A stretch of 64,000 nt of DNA from contig NZ_JAKNTK010000001.1 of assembly GCF_022440805.1 (NCBI RefSeq), positions 496,001 to 560,000 on the forward strand. Reading direction: 5' to 3'. The stretch is from Holdemania massiliensis (GTDB lineage: Bacteria > Bacillota_I > Bacilli_A > Erysipelotrichales > Erysipelotrichaceae). Position 1 is the first letter of the stretch. Every line of letters begins with the position of its first letter. Under the pieces are notes generated by a model, which saw only the letters and a list, made by a program, of their open reading frames with translations, had not been told where the DNA came from and did no database searches. A program made the translations under genes and the position numbers. This document shows, in pieces, positions 7,188-15,981 of this stretch.

Positions 7188-8564
7188 ATGAAGACAATCA
7201 CCTGTTCTAATCGTATTTACTACTCGGAATTATCCTTGGAAGAAGCGAACGCTCTGCACCAGGATATCCAGCTCTATCATGCCATGATGCATACTGCCTA
7301 TCATTTGTTATGTCTGAAATCACAGGGGATTCCCTTTTCCTTTGATGATAGTCTGGGAAAAGAAATGAAACGCCGCTTTCATACGAATGACTATTTTCCA
7401 CTCTCTGCGATTCAAGAAGCACAACAACATTTAAGTAACGATTTTGCCAACCATGAAAATCAGAAGAAGGTGCTGAAGGCTCAATGCAAGGCCATCGAGA
7501 AAAAAATAAAAGAAGTCGAAATCAACATTCGGAAAATTGACCGACAATTAAAAGAATTATTCAGAAAGACAAAACAAGGGAAACAAACGGAAGCGGATTA
7601 CTTGCTTGAAGTGCAGCAGCTGCGTCCTGAGCGAAAACGATTCAAGAATCGTCGCTCTCATCTGATTTATGGATTGAATCGGAGAAAGCAGAAGTTAGAA
7701 GCTCTTCAACAAAGAATGAAGTTTACCTGTTTTGGCGGGAAGAAGTTAGCTAGGGCAAGAACGACAGTGTATGCAGGGCAACATGAAACCTGGCTGAAAG
7801 CATATCAATCAGCCCGCAATCGAACGATGATGATACGGGGAAGAAGGCAAGGAAAATTCTCAAATAACTTATTCCAATATCATATTGAAGAGGGAGTTTT
7901 GATTTACCGCTGCAGTAGTGAGAAACGGGAGATCCCGCTCAAGATTGAATTTCATCAACACAAAGAAGAATTGGAAAGAGCGGTGAGACTGCCGCATAAT
8001 ACACCTGGAAAAGCAGTGGCTTATGTGTTGGAAGATCATGGCGCTTATTTTATTATCAAAGCGATCGTCGAGATGGAAGAGAAAGCGAAGAGCGAAAACA
8101 CAGAACAAGGGGTCATTGGCATTGATATCAATGTCAATCATATCGCGGTAAGTGAAACGGATGGCTGCGGAAACTGTGTTTTATTGAAAATGGTGAAAAT
8201 GCCTCTGGATGGGAAAAATAGGAAACAAAGGAAACATCAGATTGGTCAGACAGCCAAGGAAGTAGTCTTGGAATGTGTGCGGAGTCATAAGCCGTTAGTG
8301 ATGGAAGATTTGGATTTCCAGAAGACAAAAAGCAAGATGCGGTATGGGAATCGAAGACAAAATAAAATATTATCCGACTTTGCGACAAGCAAGATCGAAG
8401 AAGCGATTGTGCGGCGCTGCTGGAAAGAGGGATATGGAGTAAAGAAGGTGAATCCAGCGAATACAAGCAAGATCGGGAAAGAAAAATACAGCAAAAGAAT
8501 GGGCTGCACAGTCCATATGGCGGCCACGTATGTGATAGCGCGGCGAGGGATGGGAATGGAATAG
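7188..8564 (+). CDS. TnpB-related RuvC-like protein (IS200/IS605 accessory lineage)
   Basis: The 458-residue product has an N-terminal helical domain, a long basic coiled coil (about residues 95-180), then a split RuvC-like region: GIDINVNHIAVSETD (Asp313) and VMEDLDF (Glu373). The third conserved block reads GCTVHMAATYVIARRG (about 439-454) instead of the DxNAA block of typical TnpB, and there is no CxxC zinc ribbon between blocks two and three. Both features belong, from memory, to a divergent TnpB-related lineage. The protein stops immediately after this block, which is short for the lineage. Conserved TnpB proteins are RNA-guided nucleases of IS200/IS605 elements; activity here is uncertain. 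No TnpA (Y1) gene is nearby. The start ATG at 7188 has a GTGAGG site at rather long spacing. Confidence 0.75.
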   Translation: MKTITCSNRIYYSELSLEEANALHQDIQLYHAMMHTAYHLLCLKSQGIPFSFDDSLGKEMKRRFHTNDYFPLSAIQEAQQHLSNDFANHENQKKVLKAQCKAIEKKIKEVEINIRKIDRQLKELFRKTKQGKQTEADYLLEVQQLRPERKRFKNRRSHLIYGLNRRKQKLEALQQRMKFTCFGGKKLARARTTVYAGQHETWLKAYQSARNRTMMIRGRRQGKFSNNLFQYHIEEGVLIYRCSSEKREIPLKIEFHQHKEELERAVRLPHNTPGKAVAYVLEDHGAYFIIKAIVEMEEKAKSENTEQGVIGIDINVNHIAVSETDGCGNCVLLKMVKMPLDGKNRKQRKHQIGQTAKEVVLECVRSHKPLVMEDLDFQKTKSKMRYGNRRQNKILSDFATSKIEEAIVRRCWKEGYGVKKVNPANTSKIGKEKYSKRMGCTVHMAATYVIARRGMGME

Positions 8565-8575
8565 AAGCAACCGAA

Positions 8576-8820
8576 TTCTGTTTCTTAATCTGTACAAAGA
8601 AGGCAGGGACAAGAAGATCGCTGACTTTCGCGTCGGAATGAAATTAAGAAACAGAAAGAGAACGAAGACGCCTGTGGGGAAGAACCTTCGACACAGCCTT
8701 CATCTTGTGAAGCAAGAGAGAGGAGGAAGGAACAGAACTGCAGGAATACTCTCCTGGCAAGAAACAGAGAGGGGCTCTGAAGGTTTAGACTTTCAGAGTG
8801 ATGCTTGCATCACTTTCTTG
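8576..8820 (+). ncRNA. Candidate structured RNA / element end downstream of the TnpB-related gene
   Basis: Starting 11 bases after the stop codon there is a perfect 14-bp inverted repeat, TTCTGTTTCTTAAT (8576-8589) and ATTAAGAAACAGAA (8643-8656). Further on come two adjacent hairpins: a 10-bp stem with a TTAG loop (8775-8784 with 8789-8798) and a GTGATG/CATCAC stem (8798-8803 with 8808-8813) followed by TTTCTTG. In TnpB elements the guide RNA (omegaRNA) and the right end lie exactly in this position, so this is a candidate, not a proven RNA. A 61-codon frame at 8638-8823 runs through it, but no ribosome-binding site supports it. From 8824 to 9023 I see only the fba promoter region. Confidence 0.4.
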
Positions 8821-9023
8821 TAGATATCTCAGTTTCCAGGCTGAGGAAATCTTAAAATTGAGAGTTCTTGGAATTTTCTCACAAAGTGGCATGTTGACAT
8901 TTCAGGCAGAATCCAAAGGATTGTTCGGGTTGCGTGCTTTTTCCTTGAAAAGCGCTGCTGCAGACTTCTCAAATTTAGAAAAATGGAGTAGAATAAGGGC
9001 GTAGAAAATAGGAGGATACATTT

Positions 9024-9890
9024 ATGGCATTAGTTTCCGCAAAAGAAATGATCGAAAAAGCTCATGAAGGTCATTATGCAGTAGGCGCATTCAACATCAA
9101 TAACATGGAATGGATTAAATCCATTCTGGCCGCAGCTGAAGAAGCCAAATCACCAGTCATGTTAGGCGTTTCAGAAGGCGCTGGCAAGTATATGGCAGGC
9201 TTTAAGAACGTCGTGGCCATGGTCAGAGAAATTCATGATTCGATGGGCATTACCGTTCCGGTTGCGCTGCATCTGGATCACGGTTCATTTGAAGGCGCAA
9301 AGGCCTGCATTGAAGCGGGATTCACTTCTGTCATGTTTGACGGCTCGCATTATGATTTTGAAGAGAATGTAGCGAAGTCCAAAGAAATTCTGGAATTGGC
9401 TCACTCCAAAGGCATTTCCGTTGAATGTGAAGTCGGCGGCATCGGCGGCGAAGAAGACGGCGTTGCCAGCATGGGTGAATTGGCAGATCCTCAGGAATGT
9501 GCGAATATCGCAGCTCTGGGCGTTGATTTCCTGGCAGCCGGCATCGGCAACATCCACGGCAAATATCCGGCTGACTGGCAGGGATTGAACTTTGACCGTC
9601 TGGCTGAAATCCAGGCTTCGACCAATGGCAAACCGTTAGTTCTGCACGGCGGCAGCGGCATCCCAGCCGATCAGGTTGCCAAGGCGATCTCACTGGGCGT
9701 TTCCAAGATCAACGTCAACACTGAACTGCAGCTGGTTTTCGCAGCCGCAACCCGCAAGTACATTGAAGAAGGCAAAGATCTGGCCGGCAAGGGTTATGAT
9801 CCGCGCAAACTGCTGAAACCGGGTGCTGATGCAATCACGAAGAAAGTCATTGAAATGATGAACCAGTTTGGTTCCGCAAACAAAGCGTAA
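9024..9890 (+). CDS. fba: Fructose-bisphosphate aldolase, class II
   Basis: The 288-residue protein is a class II (zinc-dependent) aldolase that cleaves fructose-1,6-bisphosphate to DHAP and glyceraldehyde-3-phosphate in glycolysis. Visible hallmarks are the zinc/catalytic HLDHG block, VSVECEVGGIGGEEDG, NIHGKY, LHGGSGIP and KINVNTELQ, with the C-terminal YDPRKLLKPG. TAGGAGGATACATTT precedes the ATG. It is monocistronic, with a strong terminator 24 bp after the stop. A TAGAAT -10-like hexamer lies about 35 bp upstream, with only a weak -35. Confidence 0.97.
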   Translation: MALVSAKEMIEKAHEGHYAVGAFNINNMEWIKSILAAAEEAKSPVMLGVSEGAGKYMAGFKNVVAMVREIHDSMGITVPVALHLDHGSFEGAKACIEAGFTSVMFDGSHYDFEENVAKSKEILELAHSKGISVECEVGGIGGEEDGVASMGELADPQECANIAALGVDFLAAGIGNIHGKYPADWQGLNFDRLAEIQASTNGKPLVLHGGSGIPADQVAKAISLGVSKINVNTELQLVFAAATRKYIEEGKDLAGKGYDPRKLLKPGADAITKKVIEMMNQFGSANKA

Positions 9891-9913
9891 TCACTGAAAA
9901 ACTCTTATTGAGA

Positions 9914-9950
9914 AAAACTCGCGGAGAAATCTGCGGGTTTTCTTTTTTTT
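9914..9950 (+). terminator. Terminator of fba
   Basis: A 12-bp stem (9914-9925 with 9930-9941, two wobbles) closes a GAAA loop and is followed by C and eight T (9943-9950). Confidence 0.92.
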
Positions 9951-10007
9951 CCGGATCGGGAAAGCTTATAATAAGAGGGTGTATGAAAAACGACGAGGAG
10001 GTCCGTG

Positions 10008-10862
10008 ATGAAAACGTTAAAACAGAAGGGGAAAGATATCGTTTGGGTCGTAGCTGGCAACGCCGTCCTGGCGCTGGCTGTCAGCATGTTTATTTTGCCG
10101 TATGATATTCTGTCCGGCGGCGTCGCCGGCATTGCCGTAGCTTTGCAGCCGTTAATTCCGCTGCCGGTCACACTGATGGTCAATATTCTAGTGGTGGGTT
10201 TGTTTGTCATCGGCGCTTGCTTTCTGGGGAAGGAATTTGCGATGAAGACCATCCTGAGCTCGCTGATTTATCCGGTATTTCTGACCTTTTTCAGCGGTCG
10301 GGTTCCGGTTTTGGACCTGGATCCGATTTTAGCTTCGCTCTACGGCGGTTTGTTAGGCGGCATGGGCGTTGGGATGGCGTTAAGAACGGGGGCGAGTACC
10401 GGGGGAATGGACATTCCGCCGCTGATCGTGCATAAGCTGACGCACATTGAAATTGCCAAGCTGGTGCTGATCACCGATGCGCTGACCGTGCTGCTAGGTG
10501 CGTTTACCTATGGCTTGGAAGCGGTACTGGTAGGCTTTGTGTCGGTTTGGGCGTCTTCCGTAGCGATTGACAAGGTGCTGATGTTCGGCGGGCAGCAGGC
10601 CAAAGCGATTCAGATTATTTCAGATCAATATGAACAGATCATCGAACAGATTCATTCCCGCCTGGAACGGGGAACGACCCTGATTGAAGCCCAGGGCGGC
10701 TATACCCATGAGAAGCGTAAAATCGTGCTGGTCGTTATCACGAAAAACCAGTATCCTGCGCTGATGGAAATGGTAACGGCGATAGATAAGGAAGCGTTTG
10801 TGATCGCCAATGATACCCATGAGGTCAAGGGCTTTGGCTTCAGCTTTGAGTTCAAAGTTTAA
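10008..10862 (+). CDS. YitT family membrane protein (DUF161/DUF2179)
   Basis: The 284-residue product has five to six predicted membrane helices in residues 1-175 with the YitT signature (FILPYDILSGGVAGIA; ALRTGASTGGMDIPPL) and a soluble C-terminal DUF2179 domain of about 80 residues (ERGTTLIEAQGGYTHEKRKI, VIANDTHEVKGFGF). YitT proteins are common in Firmicutes; the transported species is not established. The start at 10008 follows GAGGAGG with 5-6 nt spacing; the GTG at 10005 is too close. A TATAAT hexamer at 9967-9972 gives a likely promoter. Confidence 0.9.
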   Translation: MKTLKQKGKDIVWVVAGNAVLALAVSMFILPYDILSGGVAGIAVALQPLIPLPVTLMVNILVVGLFVIGACFLGKEFAMKTILSSLIYPVFLTFFSGRVPVLDLDPILASLYGGLLGGMGVGMALRTGASTGGMDIPPLIVHKLTHIEIAKLVLITDALTVLLGAFTYGLEAVLVGFVSVWASSVAIDKVLMFGGQQAKAIQIISDQYEQIIEQIHSRLERGTTLIEAQGGYTHEKRKIVLVVITKNQYPALMEMVTAIDKEAFVIANDTHEVKGFGFSFEFKV

Positions 10863-10913
10863 TCGGTAAATTGAAACACCGAGAACCTGACTGCGAAGAA
10901 AACTGAACCATGA

Positions 10914-10969
10914 ACAAAAAAAGAATCGGCAGCCCGGGAATGAAAGTCTTCCCGAATCCGCCGATTCTT
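10914..10969 (-). terminator. Terminator between yitT-like and the kinase gene (mainly minus strand)
   Basis: AAGAATCGGC (10921-10930) pairs with GCCGATTCTT (10960-10969), with an inner GGGAA/TTCCC pair. On the minus strand a TTTTTTTG tail follows; the plus-strand tail is poor in T, so the yitT-like gene may be terminated less well. Confidence 0.8.
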
Positions 10970-10974
10970 TATTG

Positions 10975-12396
10975 TCAAGGTGAAGCGAAGCTGCCGGAAA
11001 CAGGGTCAGCGTGTTCAGTTTCTTCCGCAAGAGTAGTACGGGGAAATTCAAGAATTACCTGAGCTCCGCTGCCATCCGGGACATTGCCGGGAATCATGCG
11101 TCCGCCTTCGATCTGCATCGCCTGCGATACCGTATACAGTCCCAAACCCGCATGTCCGTTGCTGCTGCGGGCAGATTCATAACGATAGAAGGGTTCGCCG
11201 ATGTGCTGCAGACTCTCCGCATGGAAGCCTGGCCCTTCGTCACTGACCTTGATGATCCAGTGCGTTTTAGTAACCTGTCCCATCAGCTGAACGGTTTTGC
11301 CCACAGGACAATACCGGATTGCATTATCCAGCAAATTGATCAGCGCCCGGCGCAGGGTTTCCGTATGCACCCAGGCGGAAAACGGCGGACAGAATACGGT
11401 TAGGGTCAGATCCTTATTGCGGCATAAGCCCTCGACTTCTTCCGTACAGCGCCGGATTAACTCATCGATCGCGGTCAGTTTGGGCTGTTCAGCCTGATTT
11501 TGACGGCTGGCAGCCTGCTGAAGCTGATAGACATAATGACTCAGCTGCTCTAAGCGCCGTCCGATCACTTCCAGACTTTCCGCAGCCGTTTCCGGCAGTG
11601 TTTCTTCCTTTAACAGTTCCACATTGCCGGCAATGACAGCCAGCGGCGTTTTTAGGTCATGGGCCAGAGCGGCGATCTGAATTTCACGCTGATTCTGCAT
11701 GTCCCATTGCTGAACAAGCGAGTCTTTCAACGCCGTCCGCATCGTATCCACAGAATCCAGAGCCTGGTTGAATTCATTCAGGGCGGTATCCCGAATTTCA
11801 AAATCCAGATTGCCGGCGGCGATCTGGGTTGCGGATTCCTCCAAGGCGTTGAGCGCCTGCACTAATTTCTTTCCATAACGATTGGTCATTCCGATCAATA
11901 AGATCAGGATCAGCAGCGCGCACAATCCGACAAACACTCCCTGCAGATCTGGAATCAAAGCGGCGATGGCCGGTGAAGCAGGACGGACAGCATAGCGGAA
12001 TAAAAGAATGACGGTTTCCGCTCTTAAATCTGTCCGCAGCCAGGCAGAAGCACCGATCATGCCGGTATAGCTGCCGGAATAATAGCTGTAATCCGCCAGG
12101 GCATCATCGGGCAGCAGAGAACTGTCCGCCCACTGTTCATGACTGAACAGGATATAATCAAGACCGTCGGGAACCTGATTGGGATCAAAGAAATCCTGCA
12201 CCTGAATTTTGCCGATCAACTCCTGCGCTTGCTTTTCCGCATGATTGGCCGGAGTGTACCAGCCGGCGTTTAATCCCAGCTGAAATAGGCCAAGGGCCCC
12301 CGCCAATAAGGCAAGCACACCCAGGGATGTGATTAAGAAATAACGCCGCAAAAACTGCGCTAAGGTTTGGGTTTTTCTGCGTCTTCGTTTTTCCAT
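10975..12396 (-). CDS. Sensor histidine kinase
   Basis: Membrane sensor kinase of about 473 residues: first helix near residues 18-42, an extracytoplasmic domain to about 150, second helix LQGVFVGLCALLILILLIG, HAMP, a HisKA H-box with LAHDLKTPLAVIAG, and a HATPase domain with NLLDNAIRY, DEGPGF and GHAGLGLY. It phosphorylates the partner OmpR-type regulator encoded just upstream. The start at 12396 (MEKRRRRK) is favoured because GGGGGATAGG lies before it; a longer start at 12414 is possible. The gene overlaps the end of the regulator gene, indicating coupling. The signal is unknown. Confidence 0.9.
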   Translation of the reverse strand: MEKRRRRKTQTLAQFLRRYFLITSLGVLALLAGALGLFQLGLNAGWYTPANHAEKQAQELIGKIQVQDFFDPNQVPDGLDYILFSHEQWADSSLLPDDALADYSYYSGSYTGMIGASAWLRTDLRAETVILLFRYAVRPASPAIAALIPDLQGVFVGLCALLILILLIGMTNRYGKKLVQALNALEESATQIAAGNLDFEIRDTALNEFNQALDSVDTMRTALKDSLVQQWDMQNQREIQIAALAHDLKTPLAVIAGNVELLKEETLPETAAESLEVIGRRLEQLSHYVYQLQQAASRQNQAEQPKLTAIDELIRRCTEEVEGLCRNKDLTLTVFCPPFSAWVHTETLRRALINLLDNAIRYCPVGKTVQLMGQVTKTHWIIKVSDEGPGFHAESLQHIGEPFYRYESARSSNGHAGLGLYTVSQAMQIEGGRMIPGNVPDGSGAQVILEFPRTTLAEETEHADPVSGSFASP

Positions 12397-13037
12397 CGAT
12401 AACCTATCCCCCATACGGTTTCAATCGGATCGCTGTGCCATTTTCGGCACTTGGACCGGATATTTTTAATGTGTTCGGTAATCGCAGCCGGTTCGCTGCA
12501 GCGATCCCAGCCATTGATCAGCGCTAACAGCTGTTCTTTGGTCCAGATCCGGCCGGGCTGACGGCGTAAGGCCATCAGAATTTCCTTTTCACTGCGTGTC
12601 AGATTCAGCGGATGACCTTGAAAGCAGATCTGCTGATACGGATCCAGCTGCCAATCGCAGGCATAATCCCAAAGCCGGCGATGTTCCCGCCGCAGGTGAG
12701 CCTGAATCCGGCTGCGCAGGACGCTCAGACTGAACGGCTTGGTCAGGTAGTCATCCGCGCCTAAGCCCAACCCCTCAATCATCATTTCATCTTCACTGCG
12801 CGCGCTGAGAAACAGGATCGGACAGTCCAGCTGACTGCGGATGTTCCGGCAAAGCTCGAAACCGGACTGATGCGGAAGCATGATATCCAGCAGGACTAAA
12901 TCCGCTTTCGCCCAGATTTCTTCATCAACATCAGCAGGATCTGTATAGCCGATGACGGTATGCCCGTCTTTCTCTAAAGCGATGCGAATTAATCGAAGCA
13001 GATCCGCGTCATCATCCACGGCGATGATCCGTGCCAT
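12360..13037 (-). CDS. OmpR-family response regulator
   Basis: About 225 residues: receiver domain with acidic pocket VDDD (residues 7-10), phospho-acceptor Asp51 in LLDIMLP, Thr/Ser LFLSARS and Lys in LTKPF, followed by a winged-helix DNA-binding domain (LTRSEKEILMALRR, EHIKNIRSKCRK, VWGIGYRW). It partners the overlapping downstream kinase. Two in-frame ATGs (13043 and 13037) lie near GGGAGG; the second has proper spacing. The upstream gene is TraX-like, 25-31 bp away on the same strand, so all three may be co-transcribed. Confidence 0.92.
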   Translation of the reverse strand: MARIIAVDDDADLLRLIRIALEKDGHTVIGYTDPADVDEEIWAKADLVLLDIMLPHQSGFELCRNIRSQLDCPILFLSARSEDEMMIEGLGLGADDYLTKPFSLSVLRSRIQAHLRREHRRLWDYACDWQLDPYQQICFQGHPLNLTRSEKEILMALRRQPGRIWTKEQLLALINGWDRCSEPAAITEHIKNIRSKCRKWHSDPIETVWGIGYRWKNEDAEKPKP

Positions 13038-13068
13038 ATCCATTCCCTCCCTGCCGTTGTTTTCTCTA

Positions 13069-13875
13069 TTATATCATTAAGCATGACAGAATATAAAACA
13101 GATAGATATGGGCGGGATAAAACCAGTAGAAGAAACGCTGATTGCGCGGTCCGCGCCGGCCGTTGTACAAGGCCATGAAACCCACCGCGAATAGTCCCAT
13201 CCATTCATAACCCACCGTCAATACTTCGATGAAACTAAAATTCATCTGTCCCAGCACCAGCGCATACAGTCCGCCTATCGTCAACGTAAAGACACTCAGC
13301 TGAACGGCGCGGTGTTGGCGCAGGGCATAAAGCAGAAAACCGCCGATCAGATAGTAGATCCCGCCTTCGTTAAGAAACGGCAGCGGAAACAGCGTGCACT
13401 GCAGGAAATAGGCATAGGGCACCAGTGTCAGCGGCAGACTGGCAAACAGGAAATAACCGGCCCAGGGCAGCGCTAACAAGCCGATTCCGATCAACCAGCG
13501 TTTTTTCTTCAATTCATCCAGCCCCTGCCACAAAAGGAAGCAGAGCAGAAAGGTAGCGAAGATGTTGTTGGCCGGGAAAAAACCATCGGCCCGCGTCCAG
13601 CCGAAAAACTGGATCGCATATTGAATCAATCCCATCGCTGCCGCGATGATGTAGCAGCGCAGAACATACCGCCGGCGATTGGAGGTGTGCGCAAAGCCTT
13701 CCGCTGTACAGAACAGAAACAGCCAGCCGGACAGCCGGCCAAGCTGAGAAAAAAGCAGCGGAATCCGTCCGGTAAAACCAAAGAAATAATGAATGTGATC
13801 CAGCACCATCAGGATCATCGCCAAACATTTCAGATCAAATCCGCTGAATCCGCGGAACCGTTTTTTAGATTTCAT
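13069..13875 (-). CDS. TraX family membrane protein
   Basis: The 268-residue protein has about eight hydrophobic helices and the TraX signature at its start: FDLKCLAMILMVLDHIHYFF, then LGRLSGWLFLFCTAEGF and a conserved HTSNRRRY segment. TraX in F plasmids N-acetylates pilin; chromosomal Firmicute homologues are presumed membrane acyltransferases with unknown substrates. The TraX label therefore describes the fold, not conjugation; no transfer genes are nearby. AGAAGGAGGGATTTCT precedes the ATG. First gene of a likely operon with the two-component pair. Confidence 0.85.
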   Translation of the reverse strand: MKSKKRFRGFSGFDLKCLAMILMVLDHIHYFFGFTGRIPLLFSQLGRLSGWLFLFCTAEGFAHTSNRRRYVLRCYIIAAAMGLIQYAIQFFGWTRADGFFPANNIFATFLLCFLLWQGLDELKKKRWLIGIGLLALPWAGYFLFASLPLTLVPYAYFLQCTLFPLPFLNEGGIYYLIGGFLLYALRQHRAVQLSVFTLTIGGLYALVLGQMNFSFIEVLTVGYEWMGLFAVGFMALYNGRRGPRNQRFFYWFYPAHIYLFYILSCLMI

Positions 13876-14022
13876 AGAAATCCCTCCTTCTGTTTCTGAG
13901 CATAAACCACAAGTCTAAGGAAATTCTAAGGAATGCGAAAACTATGCACCCGTATCGGGAAAGAGTGGCAATGCGGAACGGATCACGGTATAATAGTTAC
14001 GTAAAAAGATAAGGATGAGATT

Positions 14023-14466
14023 ATGCAGATACAACATCAGTTTCCCTGTTCCGCCGTTCAGTTTTTCAACTTCATGGCCCGGCGGATTGCACAGGACATT
14101 CAGATTGAAACCGATAAGAAATTGACGATTGCCCAGATTCGTCAGGGCCTGAAATACGACAAGAAGATTGTCGTTTCGGATAAGAAACAACGGATCGGCA
14201 AAGCCGAGCTGACGATTTTTGATAAACCGGCGCATGTGCAGCTGCGGGTCGATATGTTTGACGGAACGCAGGTCATTGATACCCAGTGCCAACAGCTTGA
14301 CGAACATAGCTGCATGGTTGTGTACAGCGAAGAATTCCGGCCTGCCAATATGGAAAAAAAGCTGGCAATTCTGAGCCTTTCGTGGATGGGAAAACGGAAA
14401 AACGAAAAGAAGCTGCAGCGGCTGATGGAACAATGGGAAAAGGAAATCCGCCAGCTGTATGGCTGA
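14023..14466 (+). CDS. DUF3284 domain protein
   Basis: The 147-residue protein resembles DUF3284, a Firmicute-restricted START/Bet v1-like family: MQIQHQFPCSAVQFFNFMAR at the start, a central strand-rich half, and a basic amphipathic C-terminal helix (KRKNEKKLQRLMEQWEKEIRQ). No enzyme motif is visible. TATAAT at 13989-13994 sits 34 bp upstream of the start codon, giving a short leader. It precedes murA with an 80-bp gap and could share its transcript. Confidence 0.7.
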   Translation: MQIQHQFPCSAVQFFNFMARRIAQDIQIETDKKLTIAQIRQGLKYDKKIVVSDKKQRIGKAELTIFDKPAHVQLRVDMFDGTQVIDTQCQQLDEHSCMVVYSEEFRPANMEKKLAILSLSWMGKRKNEKKLQRLMEQWEKEIRQLYG

Positions 14467-14545
14467 GCTGGGGACGGAACTCAAAAACAATCACGTTTGA
14501 AACAAAACTTAATAGTATGATAGTGCAATGAAAGGAGCCCAACCG

Positions 14546-15808
14546 ATGGAAGAAGTATTTAAGATTGAAGGCGGTCATCAGCTGAACGGAGAGGTCAGAA
14601 TCAGCGGGGCAAAGAACGCGACGGTGGCATTAATTCCGGCCTCAATTCTGGCCAGCGGCCCGGTGACGATCTGCGGTGTGCCGGATATTGCGGACGTGGA
14701 ATCGTTATCCACCTTGTTAGAGGAACTGAACGTTGCGGTGGTGCATAAAGATCGGGGACATCTGATCATCGACCCGACTGAAATGATCAACCGCCCGCTG
14801 GAACATCCGGCGGTCACCAAGCTGCGGGCTTCCTATTATTTTATGGGAGCGTTGTTAGGCAAATACAAACATGTCAAAATCAAAATGTCGGGCGGCTGTT
14901 ATCTGGGGCCGCGACCGATTGATCTGCATTTGAAGGGTTTTGAAGCGCTGGGAGCGAAGGTCGATTATCAAAAAGGCTGTTATACGATCGAAGCAGAAGA
15001 GCTGATCGGAACGAAAATCTTTCTTGATATTTCTTCGGTCGGCGCGACGATCAACATCATGATGGCAGCGGTCTACGCAAAGGGCCGGACAACGATTGAA
15101 AATGCCGCTAAGGAGCCGGAAATTATCGACGTCGCTACGCTGCTCAACAAGATGGGCGCGCATATCCGCGGCGCCGGCACCAATGTGATCACCATTGACG
15201 GCGTGGATTATTTATCCGGCTGTTTCCATGAGATCATTCCGGATCGGATTGAAGCGGGAACGTTTATCATCATGGCCGCGGCGGCCGCGAAGGAAATGAA
15301 AATCACGAATATCATTCCGCAGCATTTGGAGTCGCTGCTTTCCAAACTGCAGGAAATGGGTGTGGATATGGAAGTCGACGTCGACAGTGTTCTGATCCGC
15401 GGCGGCGGCAAGCTGCAGGGTGTCGATATCAAAACGCTGCCGTATCCAGGCTTTGCGACCGATCTGCAGCAGCCGTTGTCAGCCCTGCTGACACAGGCGG
15501 AAGGCAAATCAACGATCCGGGAAACGATTTATCCGGAACGGTTCAAGCACTGCATAGAATTGCAGCGGATGGGCGCGGACATCAGCGTCGGACAGGGCAG
15601 CTGTACGATTGAAGGGATTACCCCGCTGTATGGCGACCGTGTCACCGCGACGGATCTGCGCTGCGGAGCCAGTCTGGTTGTCGCCGGACTGTTGGCGGAA
15701 GGCGTGACGGAAATTCATGAAATCTATCATATCGAACGGGGTTATGACGATTTGGACGGCAAACTGCGGGCGTTAGGCGCGAATATCTGGCGGGAAACGG
15801 TAGAATAA
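14546..15808 (+). CDS. murA: UDP-N-acetylglucosamine 1-carboxyvinyltransferase
   Basis: The 420-residue enzyme transfers enolpyruvate from PEP to UDP-GlcNAc, the first committed step of peptidoglycan synthesis. The N-terminal ISGAKNA carries the conserved Lys23-Asn24, and the active-site loop reads SGGCYLGPRPIDLHL with the catalytic Cys118 present; retention of Cys is what makes MurA fosfomycin-sensitive in general. Further hallmarks: NIMMAA, PDRIEAGTF and GYERFKHC-like PERFKHCIELQRMGAD. The start at 14546 follows AAAGGAGCCCAACC; the frame extends to 14528 without a site. A bidirectional terminator follows at 15913. Confidence 0.95.
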   Translation: MEEVFKIEGGHQLNGEVRISGAKNATVALIPASILASGPVTICGVPDIADVESLSTLLEELNVAVVHKDRGHLIIDPTEMINRPLEHPAVTKLRASYYFMGALLGKYKHVKIKMSGGCYLGPRPIDLHLKGFEALGAKVDYQKGCYTIEAEELIGTKIFLDISSVGATINIMMAAVYAKGRTTIENAAKEPEIIDVATLLNKMGAHIRGAGTNVITIDGVDYLSGCFHEIIPDRIEAGTFIIMAAAAAKEMKITNIIPQHLESLLSKLQEMGVDMEVDVDSVLIRGGGKLQGVDIKTLPYPGFATDLQQPLSALLTQAEGKSTIRETIYPERFKHCIELQRMGADISVGQGSCTIEGITPLYGDRVTATDLRCGASLVVAGLLAEGVTEIHEIYHIERGYDDLDGKLRALGANIWRETVE

Positions 15809-15912
15809 AATAAGCGGAAGGCCAAACTATCCAGTAGTATAGAACAGAGCGGCAGTGTTGATGATGATATCGCTTTGTCAGCTTGTGGTTAGGCAAGAAA
15901 AGGATGAACGAG

Positions 15913-15960
15913 AAAAAAGGAACGAGATCAGGCAGCCAATGTGCGAATCGTTCCTTTTTT
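15913..15960. terminator. Bidirectional terminator between murA and the AraC-type regulator
   Basis: AAAAAAGGAACGA (15913-15925) and TCGTTCCTTTTTT (15948-15960) are exact 13-base arms, giving T runs on both strands between convergent genes. Confidence 0.92.
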
Positions 15961-15981
15961 GATATAGGCGCTGATCATCGG

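Larger units (their letters stand above)
6167..8820. mobile_element. Composite mobile-element scar: IS91-like remnant and TnpB-related gene
   Basis: Two divergent transposon-type modules meet here: a 5'-truncated Y2 (IS91-like) transposase plus a small overlapping ORF on the minus strand (6167-7022), and a TnpB-related gene on the plus strand (7188-8564) with a structured 3' flank (8576-8820). I see no flanking direct repeats that would define a single insertion, so outer limits are set by the recognisable parts. Whether they formed one element or two nested insertions is not decidable from sequence alone. Confidence 0.6.

Noticed and set aside
7019..7201. 60-codon minus-strand frame as N-terminus of the IS91-like transposase
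   Set aside because: It shows no Cys-rich or HUH motif and overlaps the start of the divergent gene; not a convincing missing half.
8638..8823. 61-codon frame after the TnpB-related gene
   Set aside because: No ribosome-binding site and it runs through the structured flank; it might contain a frameshifted tail of the protein, but I cannot support that.
13069..13875. Conjugation gene traX as sign of a plasmid or ICE
   Set aside because: Chromosomal TraX-family proteins are common in Firmicutes and no other transfer genes are present.
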